A stretch of DNA of 64,000 nt from Siphonodentalium dalli (GCA_032622095.1 CP136069.1:6838036-6902035), one strand, 5' to 3'. Shown: positions 54,501 through 57,197, counted from the first letter of the stretch. Program-made: numbers and translations. Notes: generated from the sequence alone by a model not told the origin.

Positions 54501-56385
54501 TGACCTATGAGTTCAGATCTAGAGTAGATGGCATATGGACCACCAGCTGGTGGGTAGGGTAGCGTCTCAAATCCAACGTTCCAATCTTTCAGCAGGAAGT
54601 GTTTCATTGTCACAGAGTTTCGGTTGAGGTAATTGACAAACTTCGCTCTGTATTCACCAAAGATAATCAGCTGAAAAATATTTGCTTTAAACATATATTC
54701 AGGTTCCAGATCTCCAGTCACAAAATAGCGACATCAAAAATCTAATTTAACCATTTCTATACTAAATGGATTCTCCAGGTCAGTTAAAAAGTGTACATCG
54801 GAATGGTCTATTATTGATTTGGAGGGTTGTTACAGTAATAACAACAGATGACAGATAAATAAAAGTGCAGAAGTAGCCCCATTTATTGAGGGAGATGTCT
54901 AGATAATAAGTTCAAGACATCGTTTGACGAACTTATTATCTGAACATTTCCTATGAGATAACTATACTCATCAATGATGCTTTAGTATAGAAAGGATTAA
55001 ACTTATTATCTGAACATTTCCTATGAGATAACTATACTCATCAATGATGCTTTAGTATAGAAAGGATTAAACTTATTATCTGAACATTTCCTATGAGATA
55101 ACTATACTCATCAATGATGCTTTAGTATAGAAAGGATTAAATTTATTATCTGATCATTTCCTATGAGATAACTATACTCATCAATGATGCTTTAGTATAG
55201 AAAAGGTTAACACTATTTTGCTTTGTCTGTTGAAAAAATGCTGAAAACCATATTTTACAATTGAAAAACCTATAAATACCAAAGAATATCATTTTGATTA
55301 ACAAAATAATTTAGTGTCCCTCTAAAACATCAAAATGATGGGAAATTAATACAGTAATGATCTAAATAACCCATATGGTGCCCCTCACAGACACGAGCAG
55401 ACGACAGTCAGTAATATATCCTTCTATCTGTGTGGGGCAATCTATGGGAGTTAGCCATATATAGTACAGATTCATAGGATGATCTACAGTAATGCTCTAA
55501 GTAATCGAACCCTTAACCACAGCAGAATTATGGGTAACTTTTCAGGATTTAGTCGGAAATATGGCTTGTTGCCATTCATCGGAAAGCTCTCGTGGAGAGC
55601 TTTCCGAAGAATGGCAACAAGCCATATTTCTGACTAAATCCTGAATTCTGTTGTGGTTAAGGGGTCGATTACTTAGGGCATTACTGTATGCATCGGCAAT
55701 CAAGTCTGAGTTTAGTGTGTCTGTCATTTGCAGAATGAGGTCCCCAGCGGATGAATATAATGATGCTATCCAACATAGCGGGCTACCATCACCAAATTCA
55801 CCCTCTGGGGACCTCAATCTGCATGGCCTCATCTGCTATGTGAGATATAGACTCAGATTGAAGTTCCCAAATGGTGAATATTGTGATGTACACCCATTGG
55901 GAACCTCCCTTATGCAATGTGTCATCTGCCAATTCGGGGGTACAGAGAAACTAAACTAAAAAAAATAATAGAAATCTTTGTGAAGAAGTTTCTACAGAAA
56001 TTTGATAATAAAGAAACCTTCCAGAGAAGATAAGGCCTAAGCTCATTCTGCAAATGAAAGGCACACTAAACTCAGGCTTGACATGGCCTAAGCATGGAAG
56101 TGACAGTGACAATTTTTATTAATCCTACCTGAGTTGTAACCAGAATTATCTTTACGATTTGTAATATCATTTTCCATGGAAACCGCCGCCGAGCTCGCCA
56201 CTTATCGACCGGGTTCATAAAGTAGAACTTAAGATGCCGCTGGAACGTTTCAACAATTTTTCTTTTTTGTTTCTCTATTCCAGGCTGGTGATCCTCATTA
56301 GGGTTCTGCATCTGATTGGGTCCCGCGTCTCCATCGGGTTCCCCGTCAGTGGTGTCTCTGTCCGACTCCTCCTCAGATGTGGCCT
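18411..56385 (-). CDS. MCOLN (TRPML): Mucolipin (TRPML-type) lysosomal cation channel, 12 recognised coding exons
   Basis: Joined minus-strand exons: 56385-56129, 54670-54479, 50294-50135, 48262-48148, 46252-46159, 44003-43907, 43122-43007, 37852-37703, 31497-31384, 29102-28980, 22389-22183, 18566-18411. They total 1781 nt and give about 592 residues plus stop. Every junction is GT-AG and every phase matches. The product aligns by eye with animal mucolipins along its whole length: a basic N-terminal stretch ([16 protein letters not shown]), S1, a large luminal domain with two cysteine pairs and three N-glycosylation sequons, S2-S5, the pore ([13 protein letters not shown]) and S6 ([20 protein letters not shown]). 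Vertebrate TRPML proteins are about 550-580 residues, so this is essentially complete apart from the start. Family role: PI(3,5)P2-gated Ca2+/Fe2+/Zn2+ release from endolysosomes as a tetramer. No frameshift or internal stop was seen, so it is probably functional. Confidence 0.95.
18891..19875 (+). repeat. Diverged repeat array in intron 12
   Basis: At least four degenerate units of about 140-180 bp sharing TTGACCTCATTT.AACAAATCTGAA, GTCACC.AAGGA and AAGAATTACTAT. Further units are at 21414-21690 and end in a GACGGACGG tail. The opposite strand of exon-free intron DNA; no coding signal. Confidence 0.6.
19880..20400. mobile_element. hAT-like MITE family 3, longer variant
   Basis: Starts CAAGCCTTGAAATAG and contains four copies of the arm GAATGAGGTCCCCAGAGGGT/inverse (19926, 19985, 20218, 20285). 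Between them is an internal segment (AGATTGAAGTTCCCCAGTTG) seen also at 21950, 34755, 40400 and 55855. It ends near CAAATGTCAGACACACTAAA. The right end is degraded. Confidence 0.65.
20475..20620. repeat. 146-bp palindrome, copy 1
   Basis: GGAGATAAAC..GTTTATCTCC with long arms containing ATTCTGGGATTCGAGCATGA and AACAGTTTGTGAAC around a short GC-rich centre (GCCGGCTTGCCGGC). A related palindrome lies at 41061-41219. Probably a MITE; TSD not resolved. Confidence 0.8.
20760..20990 (+). repeat. Tandem duplication of about 130 bp
   Basis: TTCTGCGCCGATGAAATT, then ATTTGATGCA, then GCTGAAGCGGC occur twice (about 20799-20855 and 20910-20970). No recognisable function; it lies in intron 12. Confidence 0.65.
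21414..21780 (+). repeat. Repeat element with GACGGACGG tail
   Basis: Two units related to 18891-19875 end in GGATGGACGGACAGACGG and then TAGCTCCACTGGAGACTTCG and CTCAGGTGAGCTAAAA. This tail type is familiar to me from molluscan genomes, which is one weak pointer to the source organism. A different GACGGACGG-tailed element ends at about 63340. Confidence 0.6.
21945..22173. mobile_element. hAT-like MITE family 3, half copy abutting exon 12 donor
   Basis: The internal segment GTACCCCAGTTGAAGTTGG and one arm (CAGAATGAGGTCCCCAGAGG) are present; the copy stops at the palindrome centre (GTGATTCTATCTTGCT), about 4 bp from the exon 12 donor hexamer (22177-22182). Read-through of this junction would extend the channel with MITE-encoded residues. 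Confidence 0.7.
22183..22389 (-). CDS. MCOLN (TRPML): Mucolipin exon 12: pore helix, selectivity filter and S6
   Basis: The acceptor is gatgtttttacag and the donor is CAG|GTTTGT. The exon is 69 codons, phase 0. [20 protein letters not shown] contains the mucolipin filter NGDDM, whose aspartates face the pore in family structures. S6 is [20 protein letters not shown], followed by IYDTYDTIQ. This was the segment that first identified the gene. Half of a hAT-like MITE reaches to about 4 bp from the donor. Confidence 0.97.
22445..22690. mobile_element. Hairpin MITE (ATGCATTCTCTTATATATG core), partial
   Basis: CCAATGCATTCTCTTATATA, GCGAGTCGACCATAGGTCGC and the inverse form a near-perfect hairpin of about 75 bp, followed by the AGGGAGCCCCACACATATAT unit and GTGTCGTCTGCTCATG. 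The right-hand hairpin found in complete copies (36028-36487) is missing. Confidence 0.7.
22770..22982. mobile_element. TA-flanked palindromic MITE, full copy
   Basis: 213-bp palindrome CAGTAATGCC..GGACATTACTG flanked by TA. The arms include CACAGCAG.GTTATGGG, TTAGTCGGAAATATGGCTTG and CATTCATCGGAAAGCTCTC. A poly-C tract lies just outside. Intron 11. Confidence 0.88.
23646..24002. mobile_element. Palindromic element with TTTAA ends, copy 1
   Basis: About 350 bp with long imperfect inverted arms: GTACTGTACACTAAATCTGG, GGACCATCTCCTTTTATACT, AAATGAATGAATTT and their inverses. A second copy lies at 58178-58477. Boundaries TTTAAAGG/CCTTTAA suggest TTAA-type insertion. Intron 11. Confidence 0.75.
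24003..24933. other. Intron 11 sequence, nothing recognised
   Basis: AT-rich with short poly-T tracts and a local GTAGGTATATATT duplication at 24640-24690. No exon-like homology to mucolipin; exons 11 and 12 join directly without it. Confidence 0.5.
25035..27044. mobile_element. 2010-bp TA-flanked DNA element with internal GTCATTCCTGTTACC repeats
   Basis: Perfect 21-bp inverted ends beginning TGGGTCAAAATCTCAAAAGT, inserted with a TA duplication into a hairpin MITE: the host sequence GCATATATAAGAG is split as GCATATA and TATAAGAG. Inside, GTCATTCCTGTTACC or close variants occur about nine times in both orientations (25423, 25618, 25774, 25790, 25836, 26461, 26481, 26502, 26840). No transposase frame; the longest frames are about 100 codons without recognisable domains. 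The TA duplication suggests Tc1/mariner-type transposition. Confidence 0.85.
27100..27361. mobile_element. hAT-like MITE family 3, copy with perfect TSD
   Basis: Inverted ends CAAGCCTTGAAATAG, flanked by the 8-bp duplication CCAGTGCA (27092-27099 and 27362-27369). Inside are two successive hairpins of GAATGAGG..CCCAGAGGGT and GATGCTA with their inverses. Inserted in a TTAA-type MITE. Confidence 0.9.
27444..27557. mobile_element. TA-flanked palindromic MITE, left half
   Basis: CAGTAATGCCCTAAGTAATC through CATTCATCGGAAAGCTCTC, one arm plus the centre; the second arm is absent. Flanked by TA on the left only. Confidence 0.75.
27798..28709. mobile_element. hAT-like non-autonomous transposon, family 1, copy B
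   Basis: Ends CAGGGACGTGG and (inverted) CAGAGACGTGG, with the 8-bp duplication GGAGCCTT at 27790-27797 and 28710-28717. The length is again 912 bp. It is the reverse-complement counterpart of the copy at 608-1519 and is inserted into a palindromic TTAA-type MITE whose halves continue on both sides. It lies in mucolipin intron 11. No coding frame. Confidence 0.88.
28918..28955 (+). repeat. (GTAAGTAY)n microsatellite
   Basis: Short tandem TACGTAAGTATGTAAG repeats, about 20 bp downstream of the exon 11 donor in transcript direction. On the minus strand it reads as TACTTAC repeats and is not a donor. Confidence 0.8.
28980..29102 (-). CDS. MCOLN (TRPML): Mucolipin exon 11: S5 and entry to pore
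   Basis: The acceptor is ctttacttcatag and the donor is AAG|GTATGC. The exon is 41 codons, phase 0. It runs [16 protein letters not shown], then S5 ([20 protein letters not shown]), then GPYHIK, nearly identical in pattern to the [18 protein letters not shown] of vertebrate mucolipins. A TA-flanked palindromic MITE begins 15 bp upstream of the acceptor, so any normally placed branch point would be inside that MITE. Confidence 0.94.
29119..29313. mobile_element. TA-flanked palindromic MITE next to exon 11 acceptor
   Basis: CAGTAATGCTAAATAATTGC..GGGCATTACTG flanked by TA; the arms contain CAGCAGAATTATGGGCAATT and ATATGGCTTG. Its end is 15 bp from the acceptor AG at 29103-29104. Confidence 0.85.
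29314..29967. other. Intron 10 sequence, nothing recognised
   Basis: AT-rich, with no mucolipin-like coding and no long repeat that I could match elsewhere in the window. Confidence 0.5.
29968..30198. mobile_element. piggyBac-like MITE, TTAA ends, variant with CCCTTTGAGTG
   Basis: TTAACCCTTTGAGTGCCAGG at the left and CTGACACTCAAAGGGTTAA at the right. Inside is the hairpin core CCAATGCATTCTCTTATATA with its inverse. The termini differ from the CCCTTTACCCAACA family although the core is the same. Confidence 0.8.
31223..31363. mobile_element. TA-flanked palindromic MITE next to exon 10 donor
   Basis: GAGTAATGCCCTAAATAATC..GGACATTACTG with TA on both sides; the left arm carries an internal deletion, making it asymmetric. 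It ends 14 bp from the exon 10 donor hexamer (31378-31383). Confidence 0.82.
31384..31497 (-). CDS. MCOLN (TRPML): Mucolipin exon 10: S4
   Basis: The acceptor is tttatttcag and the donor is AAT|GTAAGT. The exon is 38 codons, phase 0 at both ends. [20 protein letters not shown] followed by [11 protein letters not shown] matches the [20 protein letters not shown] and RYLTFFHNYN stretch of TRPML1, which is S4 and the S4-S5 linker. A TA-flanked MITE ends only 14 bp beyond the donor hexamer. Confidence 0.93.
31500..32107. other. Intron 9 sequence, nothing clear
   Basis: Contains a possible dispersed repeat ending in a CACACACAAATGCACACATG stretch. No exon homology. Confidence 0.4.
32107..32640. 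mobile_element. Cluster of TTAA-type MITEs
   Basis: A hairpin-core MITE from TTTAACCCTTGGATGATGGG to about 32372, followed by two roughly 90-bp units (32408-32494 and 32525-32620) beginning TTTAACCCACATGGAGCCTC with GTGTCGTCT.CTG.AGTCTATG and ending CTCT.AAAGGGTTAA or similar. These short units resemble the monomer of the 2.6-5.0 kb satellite. Confidence 0.7.
32856..33068. mobile_element. TA-flanked palindromic MITE, full copy
   Basis: 213 bp: CAGTAATGCTCTAAATAATC, long arms with CGGAAAGCTCTC at the centre, ending GGCATTATGG. TA on both sides. A 39-bp tandem array starts about 10 bp after it. Confidence 0.85.
33079..33645 (+). repeat. 39-bp minisatellite, about 15 copies
   Basis: Unit ACGGTAAATATCACAAACTC followed by TTCAATGAAAGCCCTTGTG, 39 bp with few substitutions. 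Because 39 is a multiple of three and the unit lacks stops in some frames, it produces open frames of 252 and 137 codons with 13-residue periodicity. They have no start context, no homology and lie in intron 9, so they are not genes. Confidence 0.95.
33650..34005. repeat. Palindromic element E fragment (GGTACTCAATCCGAT family)
   Basis: Contains TGCATTATCCGATTAAACAC, ATTACTATTTCTTTGG, GATGGATAACTCTAAAATCA and GATCGGATTGAGTACCTTTA, which match the 41641-42096 palindrome. Confidence 0.65.
34287..34695 (+). repeat. Tandem repeat, about 56-bp unit, 7 copies
   Basis: Unit ATCAATGAGGGCCCCCATGT, then CCACCCTCCTCTCTTTTTG, then TATGCAGGATTTAGGCC. A poly-C expansion occurs in one unit near 34420. Intron 9. 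Confidence 0.9.
34740..35040. mobile_element. hAT-like MITE family 3, longer variant fragment
   Basis: The internal segment GATCAGATTGAAGTTCCCCA and two arms (CAGAGGGTGAATTTGG and CCTCTGGGGGACCTCATTCT). The terminal CAAGCCTTGAAA repeats are degraded. Confidence 0.6.
35120..35840 (+). repeat. Diverged tandem repeat, about 150-180-bp units, 4-5 copies
   Basis: ATTTCAAAGATATTTGGTAT, GAGTTCACCTGACCA, GAGTTCGCAAGCCAGGTCC and TTATTGGACTTTGTTTATTA recur at 35190, 35370, 35520 and 35650. It starts after a GTCCGTCTGTCTGTCCGTCC stretch. Intron 9, no coding evidence. Confidence 0.75.
36028..36487. mobile_element. Compound hairpin MITE with GTGACCCGCCATATC ends
   Basis: Inverted ends GTGACCCGCCATATCAAATC enclose two copies of the hairpin AATGCATTCTCTTATATATG, GCGAGTCGACC/GGTCGCC. 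These bracket an AGGGAGCCTCACACATATAT..GTGTCGTCTGCTC segment. A related copy at 51110-51530 lacks a clean right end. Confidence 0.8.
36780..37435. mobile_element. Element G (CCATCCCTTAACTAACAC), copy without MITE
   Basis: Shares TATTATTATCCATCCCTTAA, GTGCAATATGACTTTTTTAT, CAGTTTTATTCCCAAAATTT and CCAGGTTGTGGTGAAAAGTC with 44757-45660. Here the sequence AATGTTGT (37178-37185) is intact and uninterrupted, whereas the other copy carries a MITE at that point. The inverted motif GTCCAATATGACTTTTCACC occurs at the centre. Confidence 0.8.
37529..37679. mobile_element. hAT-like MITE family 3, short copy next to exon 9 donor
   Basis: Inverted ends CAAGCCTTGAAATAGG with a single GAATGAGGTCCCCAGAGGGT hairpin, 151 bp. 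Flanks GGGGGCAT and CATGGCAT share five of eight bases. It ends 17 bp from the exon 9 donor hexamer. Confidence 0.85.
37703..37852 (-). CDS. MCOLN (TRPML): Mucolipin exon 9: S2-S3 linker and S3
   Basis: The acceptor is ttttcag and the donor is AGG|GTATGT. The exon is 50 codons, phase 0. [20 protein letters not shown] and the following [18 protein letters not shown] correspond to the family motif [21 protein letters not shown]. S3 is the [16 protein letters not shown] stretch. A hAT-like MITE ends 17 bp beyond the donor hexamer. Confidence 0.93.
37909..38273. mobile_element. piggyBac-like MITE (TTAACCCTTTACCCAACA), copy 1
   Basis: TTAA-flanked inverted ends CCCTTTACCCAACAGAACG/CGTTCTGTTGGGTAAAGGG; inside are two hairpins of the CCAATGCATTCTCTTATATA core and a unique segment with CAATGAGCCGGTTCCAATGA and GAGACAGACCGAAGAT. 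TTAA targets and CCC termini are the piggyBac pattern. Intron 8. Confidence 0.9.
38274..39405. other. Intron 8 sequence, weak repeats only
   Basis: 39110-39300 has a duplicated segment (CTGAACCCCAATTT.GGG, TTCAGCCCTT). No exon homology. Confidence 0.5.
39410..39795. mobile_element. hAT-like MITE family 3, longer variant
   Basis: Arms at 39425-39470 and 39665-39775 surround an inverted copy of the internal segment (AGGTGACTAATGGGTGAACA). The ends are degraded to CACTAAATTCAGACTTG. Confidence 0.65.
39980..40233. mobile_element. hAT-like MITE family 3, copy with perfect TSD
   Basis: Ends CAAGCCTTGAAATTG and inverse, flanked by CTTCAAAG at 39972-39979 and 40234-40241. Two tandem hairpins inside, 254 bp. 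Confidence 0.92.
40260..40985. mobile_element. Further hAT-like MITE family 3 copies
   Basis: A long variant at 40270-40640, interrupted after CTGTGCGGGATGAAG, and a short one at about 40788-40987 (CAAGCTTTGAAATAATG to CACTATTTCAAGGCTTG). The flanks of the latter agree at five of eight positions. Confidence 0.7.
41061..41219. repeat. Palindrome, copy 2 of the 20475 family
   Basis: GGAGATAAACGTACCCTGTA..GAGTACATTTATCTCC, with the arm motif AACTGTTTTCATGCTC shared with 20475-20620, but the arms have diverged more. Confidence 0.75.
41641..42096. mobile_element. About 455-bp palindromic element E
   Basis: TTAAAGGTACTCAATCCGAT to its inverse ATCGGGTTGAGTACCTTTAA; the two arms of about 215 bp (AAATTACTATTTCTTTGGCT, ACATGCTCAAACAGACAAAT, GATGGATAACTCTAAAATCA) meet at a short spacer near 41865. 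Related copies at 33650-34005, 49386-49631 and 63477-63880. TTAA boundaries. Confidence 0.85.
42100..42345. mobile_element. Hairpin-core MITE, partial
   Basis: One complete CCAATGCATTCTCTTATATA hairpin followed by the inverted GGGCTCTGTATGGGTG/GAGCAGACGACAC segment. The second hairpin is absent. Confidence 0.7.
42409..42978. repeat. Element F (AAAGGCCCACTTAA) with internal about 49-bp tandem repeat
   Basis: Starts AAAGGCCCACTTAATTTTC and ends GAAAATTGACTGGGCCTTT. At 42765-42955 about four copies of GGTATATAATATGGCAT.TATTTTATAT and TCTGGGGGTT follow each other. It ends about 28 bp from the exon 8 donor. Related sequence at 48572-49379, 31130-31190 and the end of the window. Confidence 0.7.
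43007..43122 (-). CDS. MCOLN (TRPML): Mucolipin exon 8: S2
   Basis: The acceptor is ttacttttacag and the donor is AAG|GTAAAT. Two bases complete aspartate, then [13 protein letters not shown] leads into a hydrophobic segment, [18 protein letters not shown], taken as S2. This matches [20 protein letters not shown] in TRPML1. The exon ends LKLRK in phase 0. Confidence 0.92.
43151..43290. mobile_element. Short TTAA-type MITE
   Basis: TTAACCCATAGAGAGCCCCA..GAGGCTCCCTGTGGGGTTTAA, about 90 bp, followed by the start of another (TTAACCTTTCATGACGGGAG). The first 20 bp after TTAA match the satellite monomer at 2.6-5.0 kb. Confidence 0.75.
43300..43790 (-). repeat. Dispersed repeat A, reverse copy in intron 7
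   Basis: Reverse complement of 5041-5445: AAGGCTCAAAATAAGTGGCC to GACAGGCACCATTTTGAAAT. It fills most of intron 7. Confidence 0.75.
43907..44003 (-). CDS. MCOLN (TRPML): Mucolipin exon 7: end of luminal domain
   Basis: The acceptor is cgctgcag and the donor is GAAG|GTATTT. The 32 codons begin [18 protein letters not shown], equivalent to ITFDNKAHSGRIPISLET. They carry the partner cysteine in EFDCIG and end VVIDE plus one base that forms an aspartate with the next exon. A hAT-like MITE begins about 24 bp upstream of the acceptor. Confidence 0.9.
44027..44155. mobile_element. hAT-like MITE family 3, short degraded copy next to exon 7 acceptor
   Basis: AAGCCTTGAAATATTGG, GAATGAGGTCCCTAGAAGGT, CACCCTCTGGGGACATCATT and CACTATTTCAAAGC. 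It begins about 24 bp upstream of the exon 7 acceptor. Confidence 0.75.
44757..45660. mobile_element. Element G, copy carrying a MITE
   Basis: Second copy of the element at 36780-37435, with the hAT-like MITE inserted at 45148-45503. Both copies share GTCCAATATGACTTTTCACC inverted repeats near the right part. Confidence 0.78.
45148..45503. mobile_element. hAT-like MITE family 3, three-hairpin copy (filled site)
   Basis: Ends CAAGCCTTGAAATAGG and inverse; duplication AATGTTGT (45140-45147) and AATATTGT (45504-45511), one mismatch. The homologous empty site is AATGTTGT at 37178-37185. It has three successive hairpin units instead of one or two, so unit number varies among copies. Confidence 0.93.
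45691..46094. mobile_element. piggyBac-like MITE (TTAACCCTTTACCCAACA), copy 2, reversed
   Basis: Left TTAACCCTTTACCCAACAAA; right GTTGGGTAAAGGGATAA, with one base change in the TTAA. Internal unique segment and two hairpins in reverse order relative to 37909-38273. Intron 6... exon 6 donor lies about 60 bp to the right. Confidence 0.88.
46159..46252 (-). CDS. MCOLN (TRPML): Mucolipin exon 6: luminal beta-strand region
   Basis: The acceptor is attctgtgaaa read in reverse (tttcacag) and the donor is ACT|GTGAGT. One base completes arginine, followed by 31 codons beginning [16 protein letters not shown], which matches the VTIHFRLKTINLQ strand of vertebrate mucolipins. [11 protein letters not shown] carries the first cysteine of the second luminal pair. 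It ends in phase 0. A TTAA-type MITE ends about 60 bp beyond the donor. Confidence 0.9.
46385..47047 (+). repeat. 22-bp minisatellite with higher-order structure
   Basis: About 30 copies of ATAATGCTGTGTATGTTGYG plus TT. The variant TAATGCTGTTTATGTTAAAC plus TGTTC recurs every 110-135 bp, marking higher-order blocks of five to six monomers. Intron 5. Confidence 0.94.
47048..48120. other. Intron 5 sequence, nothing recognised
   Basis: AT-rich. Includes a segment (47810-48070, AGATTAAAATATGAAGCATG..TTCAACC.AAATGTTCATAA, then CAGGCTAT) also seen at 32620-32840. No coding evidence. Confidence 0.5.
48148..48262 (-). CDS. MCOLN (TRPML): Mucolipin exon 5: luminal domain
   Basis: The acceptor is ttttacttcag and the donor is CCAAG|GTAAGG. 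Two bases complete a threonine codon, then [17 protein letters not shown] supplies the partner of the first luminal cysteine pair. The exon ends [10 protein letters not shown], matching the NLTLKFHKL segment of TRPML1, with an NET sequon. Two bases of an arginine codon are left for the next exon. By homology this lies on the luminal side, between S1 and S2. Confidence 0.9.
48581..48980. mobile_element. piggyBac-like MITE (TTAACCCTTTACCCAACA), copy 3, inserted into element F
   Basis: TTAA-flanked on both sides, two hairpins and the unique segment. The host reads AAAGGCCCAC|TTAA, the same junction found uninterrupted at 42411-42424, so the insertion used the TTAA of element F. Intron 4. Confidence 0.9.
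49150..49379. repeat. Element F, right part
   Basis: TTGTTCCCCTTCCATTGAAA, CTCTTTCAAATGGTATATAA and GAAAATTAAGTGGGCCTTTT match 42590-42978 in reverse order of similarity. Confidence 0.6.
49386..49631. mobile_element. Palindromic element E, shorter copy
   Basis: TTAAAGATACTCAATCCGAT to GATCGGTTTGAGTACCTTTAA, with most of the second arm deleted. Confidence 0.75.
49875..50086. mobile_element. TA-flanked palindromic MITE, full copy
   Basis: 212 bp, CAGTAATGCCCTAAATAATC to GGGTATTACTG, TA on both sides, centre GAAAGCTCTCAGTGAGAGCT. It ends about 43 bp from the exon 4 donor. Confidence 0.88.
50135..50294 (-). CDS. MCOLN (TRPML): Mucolipin exon 4: luminal domain, first cysteine pair begins
   Basis: The acceptor is cttcttttcag and the donor is A|GTGAGT. 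It gives 53 codons plus one base (phase 1). It starts [14 protein letters not shown], which continues the preceding NYALNQ exactly as vertebrate DQYLALPDVSLGRYAY does. It contains [12 protein letters not shown], with the first luminal cysteine, and a sequon in FQNKTKS. The end, RRQNT, joins the next exon to create an NTTC sequon and cysteine. Confidence 0.92.
50316..50632. mobile_element. MITE fragments next to exon 4 acceptor
   Basis: CAGTAATGCCCTA fused to an AGGGAGCCTCACACAGGTGG..GGGGCTCTCTGTGGGTCATG unit (50316-50417), then a left half of the TA-flanked palindrome (50491-50602) running into CATTCTTCAAATGTCAGATA, a family 3 end. Apparent recombinants of different MITEs. Confidence 0.65.
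51110..51530. mobile_element. Compound hairpin MITE, copy 2
   Basis: Left end GTGACCCGCCATATCAAATC as at 36028, two hairpins and the CAGGGAGCCCCACACATATA segment; the right terminal repeat is missing after GGCACAGGGTA. Confidence 0.78.
51576..52009. mobile_element. piggyBac-like MITE (TTAACCCTTTACCCAACA), copy 4
   Basis: TTAA on both sides with inverted ends CCCTTTACCCAACAAAACGG and inverse, two hairpins, and an expanded AAAATTGTTAAAGAATGTAAG-like spacer (repeated three times). Intron 3. Confidence 0.9.
52098..52210. mobile_element. TA-flanked palindromic MITE, left half, joined to a minisatellite
   Basis: AAAAATGCCCTAAATAATCG through CATTCATCGGAAAGCTCTCA, reaching the palindrome centre CTGAGAG and passing directly into the 30-bp array. 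The second arm is missing. Confidence 0.8.
52211..54165 (+). repeat. 30-bp minisatellite, about 64 copies
   Basis: Unit TTCGTTGGCGATTTTACTGT plus TCGCATCATG, nearly constant 30-bp period over almost 2 kb. Common variants are TTTAATGGT for TTCGTTGGC and TTAGCATC for TTCGCATC; the 5' and 3' edge copies are most diverged. Because 30 is divisible by three and the unit has no stop in several frames of both strands, it generates frames of up to 390 codons ([10 protein letters not shown] repeats). These are artefacts in intron 3, with no splice or homology support. Confidence 0.96.
54244..54441. mobile_element. TA-type palindromic MITE next to exon 3 donor
   Basis: CAGTAATGCCCTAAATAATC to GGGCATTACTG, 198 bp; right flank TA, left flank TG. 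It ends 31 bp from the exon 3 donor hexamer. Confidence 0.85.
54479..54670 (-). CDS. MCOLN (TRPML): Mucolipin exon 3: end of S1 and luminal pore-loop region
   Basis: The acceptor is tatttttcag and the donor is CAA|GTAAGG. The exon is 64 codons, phase 0 at both ends. It opens with LIIFGEYR, completing S1, continues through [12 protein letters not shown], and ends [13 protein letters not shown], which matches the Q-F-Y-x-x-I-x-x-A-V-D-Q pattern of mucolipins. Between these is [11 protein letters not shown], where vertebrate TRPML1 carries a short aspartate-rich loop. A TA-flanked MITE ends 31 bp beyond the donor hexamer. Confidence 0.93.
54929..55210 (+). repeat. 70-bp tandem repeat, 4 copies
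   Basis: Unit AACTTATTATCTGAACATTT, then CCTATGAGATAACTATACTC, then ATCAATGATGCTTTAGTATA and GAAAGGATTA. Copies are almost identical, so recent. Intron 2. Confidence 0.95.
55487..55686. mobile_element. TA-flanked palindromic MITE, full copy
   Basis: CAGTAATGCTCTAAGTAATC to GGGCATTACTG, 200 bp with TA on both sides; a short deletion in the right arm removes AAAAGTTACCCATA. It is followed by a degraded family 3 element (55700-56090). Confidence 0.87.
56129..56385 (-). CDS. MCOLN (TRPML): Mucolipin exon 2: cytosolic N-terminus and start of S1
   Basis: The acceptor is ttattttgtag and the donor is CAG|GTAGGA. The exon begins with two bases of a split codon and gives 85 residues. An acidic, polar stretch (EEESDRD, then GEPDGDAG) is followed by basic KQKRK. 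Next comes the family hallmark [16 protein letters not shown], which corresponds to the LKYFFMSPCDKFRAKG region I recall for TRPML1, and then the first half of S1 ([17 protein letters not shown]). The basic cluster before S1 is where PI(3,5)P2 binds in the family. It ends in phase 0. Confidence 0.92.
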
Positions 56386-56435
56386 CTACAAAATAACAAT
56401 TTAGAGATGCATAATCAAGCCTCAAAAAAAAAATT

Positions 56436-56885
56436 TCACTGACTGTTAAAACGACAGTTGTTGGTCATTTCAAAATGGTGCCTGTCAAAATTCAGATTAC
56501 TGTATGATCACGAGACAGTATTAAATTTCCAATTGACTTATTATTCGTCAATGAGATACATTTTAGTGAGCGTCCAATTCGCCACCCTGGAAAAACCCAT
56601 CTTATTTTTTTTTTCAAAAGTTCAAAATTTTAATAAAAATACACATGCAATGCACCAACGACATAATTATATTCACTCTGAATTGATCTGAAACTTAAAA
56701 AAGAACTATTTTTTACTTTCAATGTCCGATTTGGCCAGTAGTGGCTCCTTGGCTGTAACCAAACAGATACAGATTCTTTAAAAATTTGCATTGGACAAAA
56801 TGTCCGACAGATACAGAAGTGCACTGGACATAAGCTATTTTTCGTCAGACAATGACCGTGACCGGCCACTTATTTTGAGCCTTGT
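56436..56885 (+). repeat. Dispersed repeat A, full copy
   Basis: TCATTTCAAAATGGTGCCTG to GACCGGCCACTTATTTTGAG. Same order as 5041-5445, plus a poly-T/AAAAGTTCAAAATTTT segment also present at 43560. Confidence 0.78.
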
Positions 56886-56923
56886 GCATAATCTGATTAA
56901 CCCTGTGTAGAGTATCTATAACG

Positions 56924-57197
56924 TATGGAAGCGTATTAGTGCCACCTAACAAAAAATACTATCTCCTAATTAGGACATAGTATCTCCTAATTAGGACTTA
57001 GTATCTCATAGTATCTCCCAATTAGGAGATAGTATCTCCTAATTAGGAGATAGTATCTCCTAATTAGGACTTAGTATCTCATAGTATCTCCCAATTAGGA
57101 GATAGTATCTCCTAATTAGGAGATAGTATCTCCTAATTAGGACTTAGAATATCCTAATCCTAATTAGGAGATACTAAGTCAGATACTAAGACAGAAA
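56924..57197. mobile_element. Element H with TAATTAGGAGATAG repeats, truncated copy
   Basis: Begins TATGGAAGCGTATTAGTGCC and ACCTAACAAAAAATACTATC, then many alternating CTCCTAATTAGGA and GACTTAGTATCTC units. The matching right terminal repeat is missing; compare 58591-58915. Confidence 0.75.

Noticed and set aside
56924-57197. Array of short palindromes resembling repeat-spacer structure
   Set aside because: No unique spacers; matches a MITE whose complete copy is at 58591-58915.
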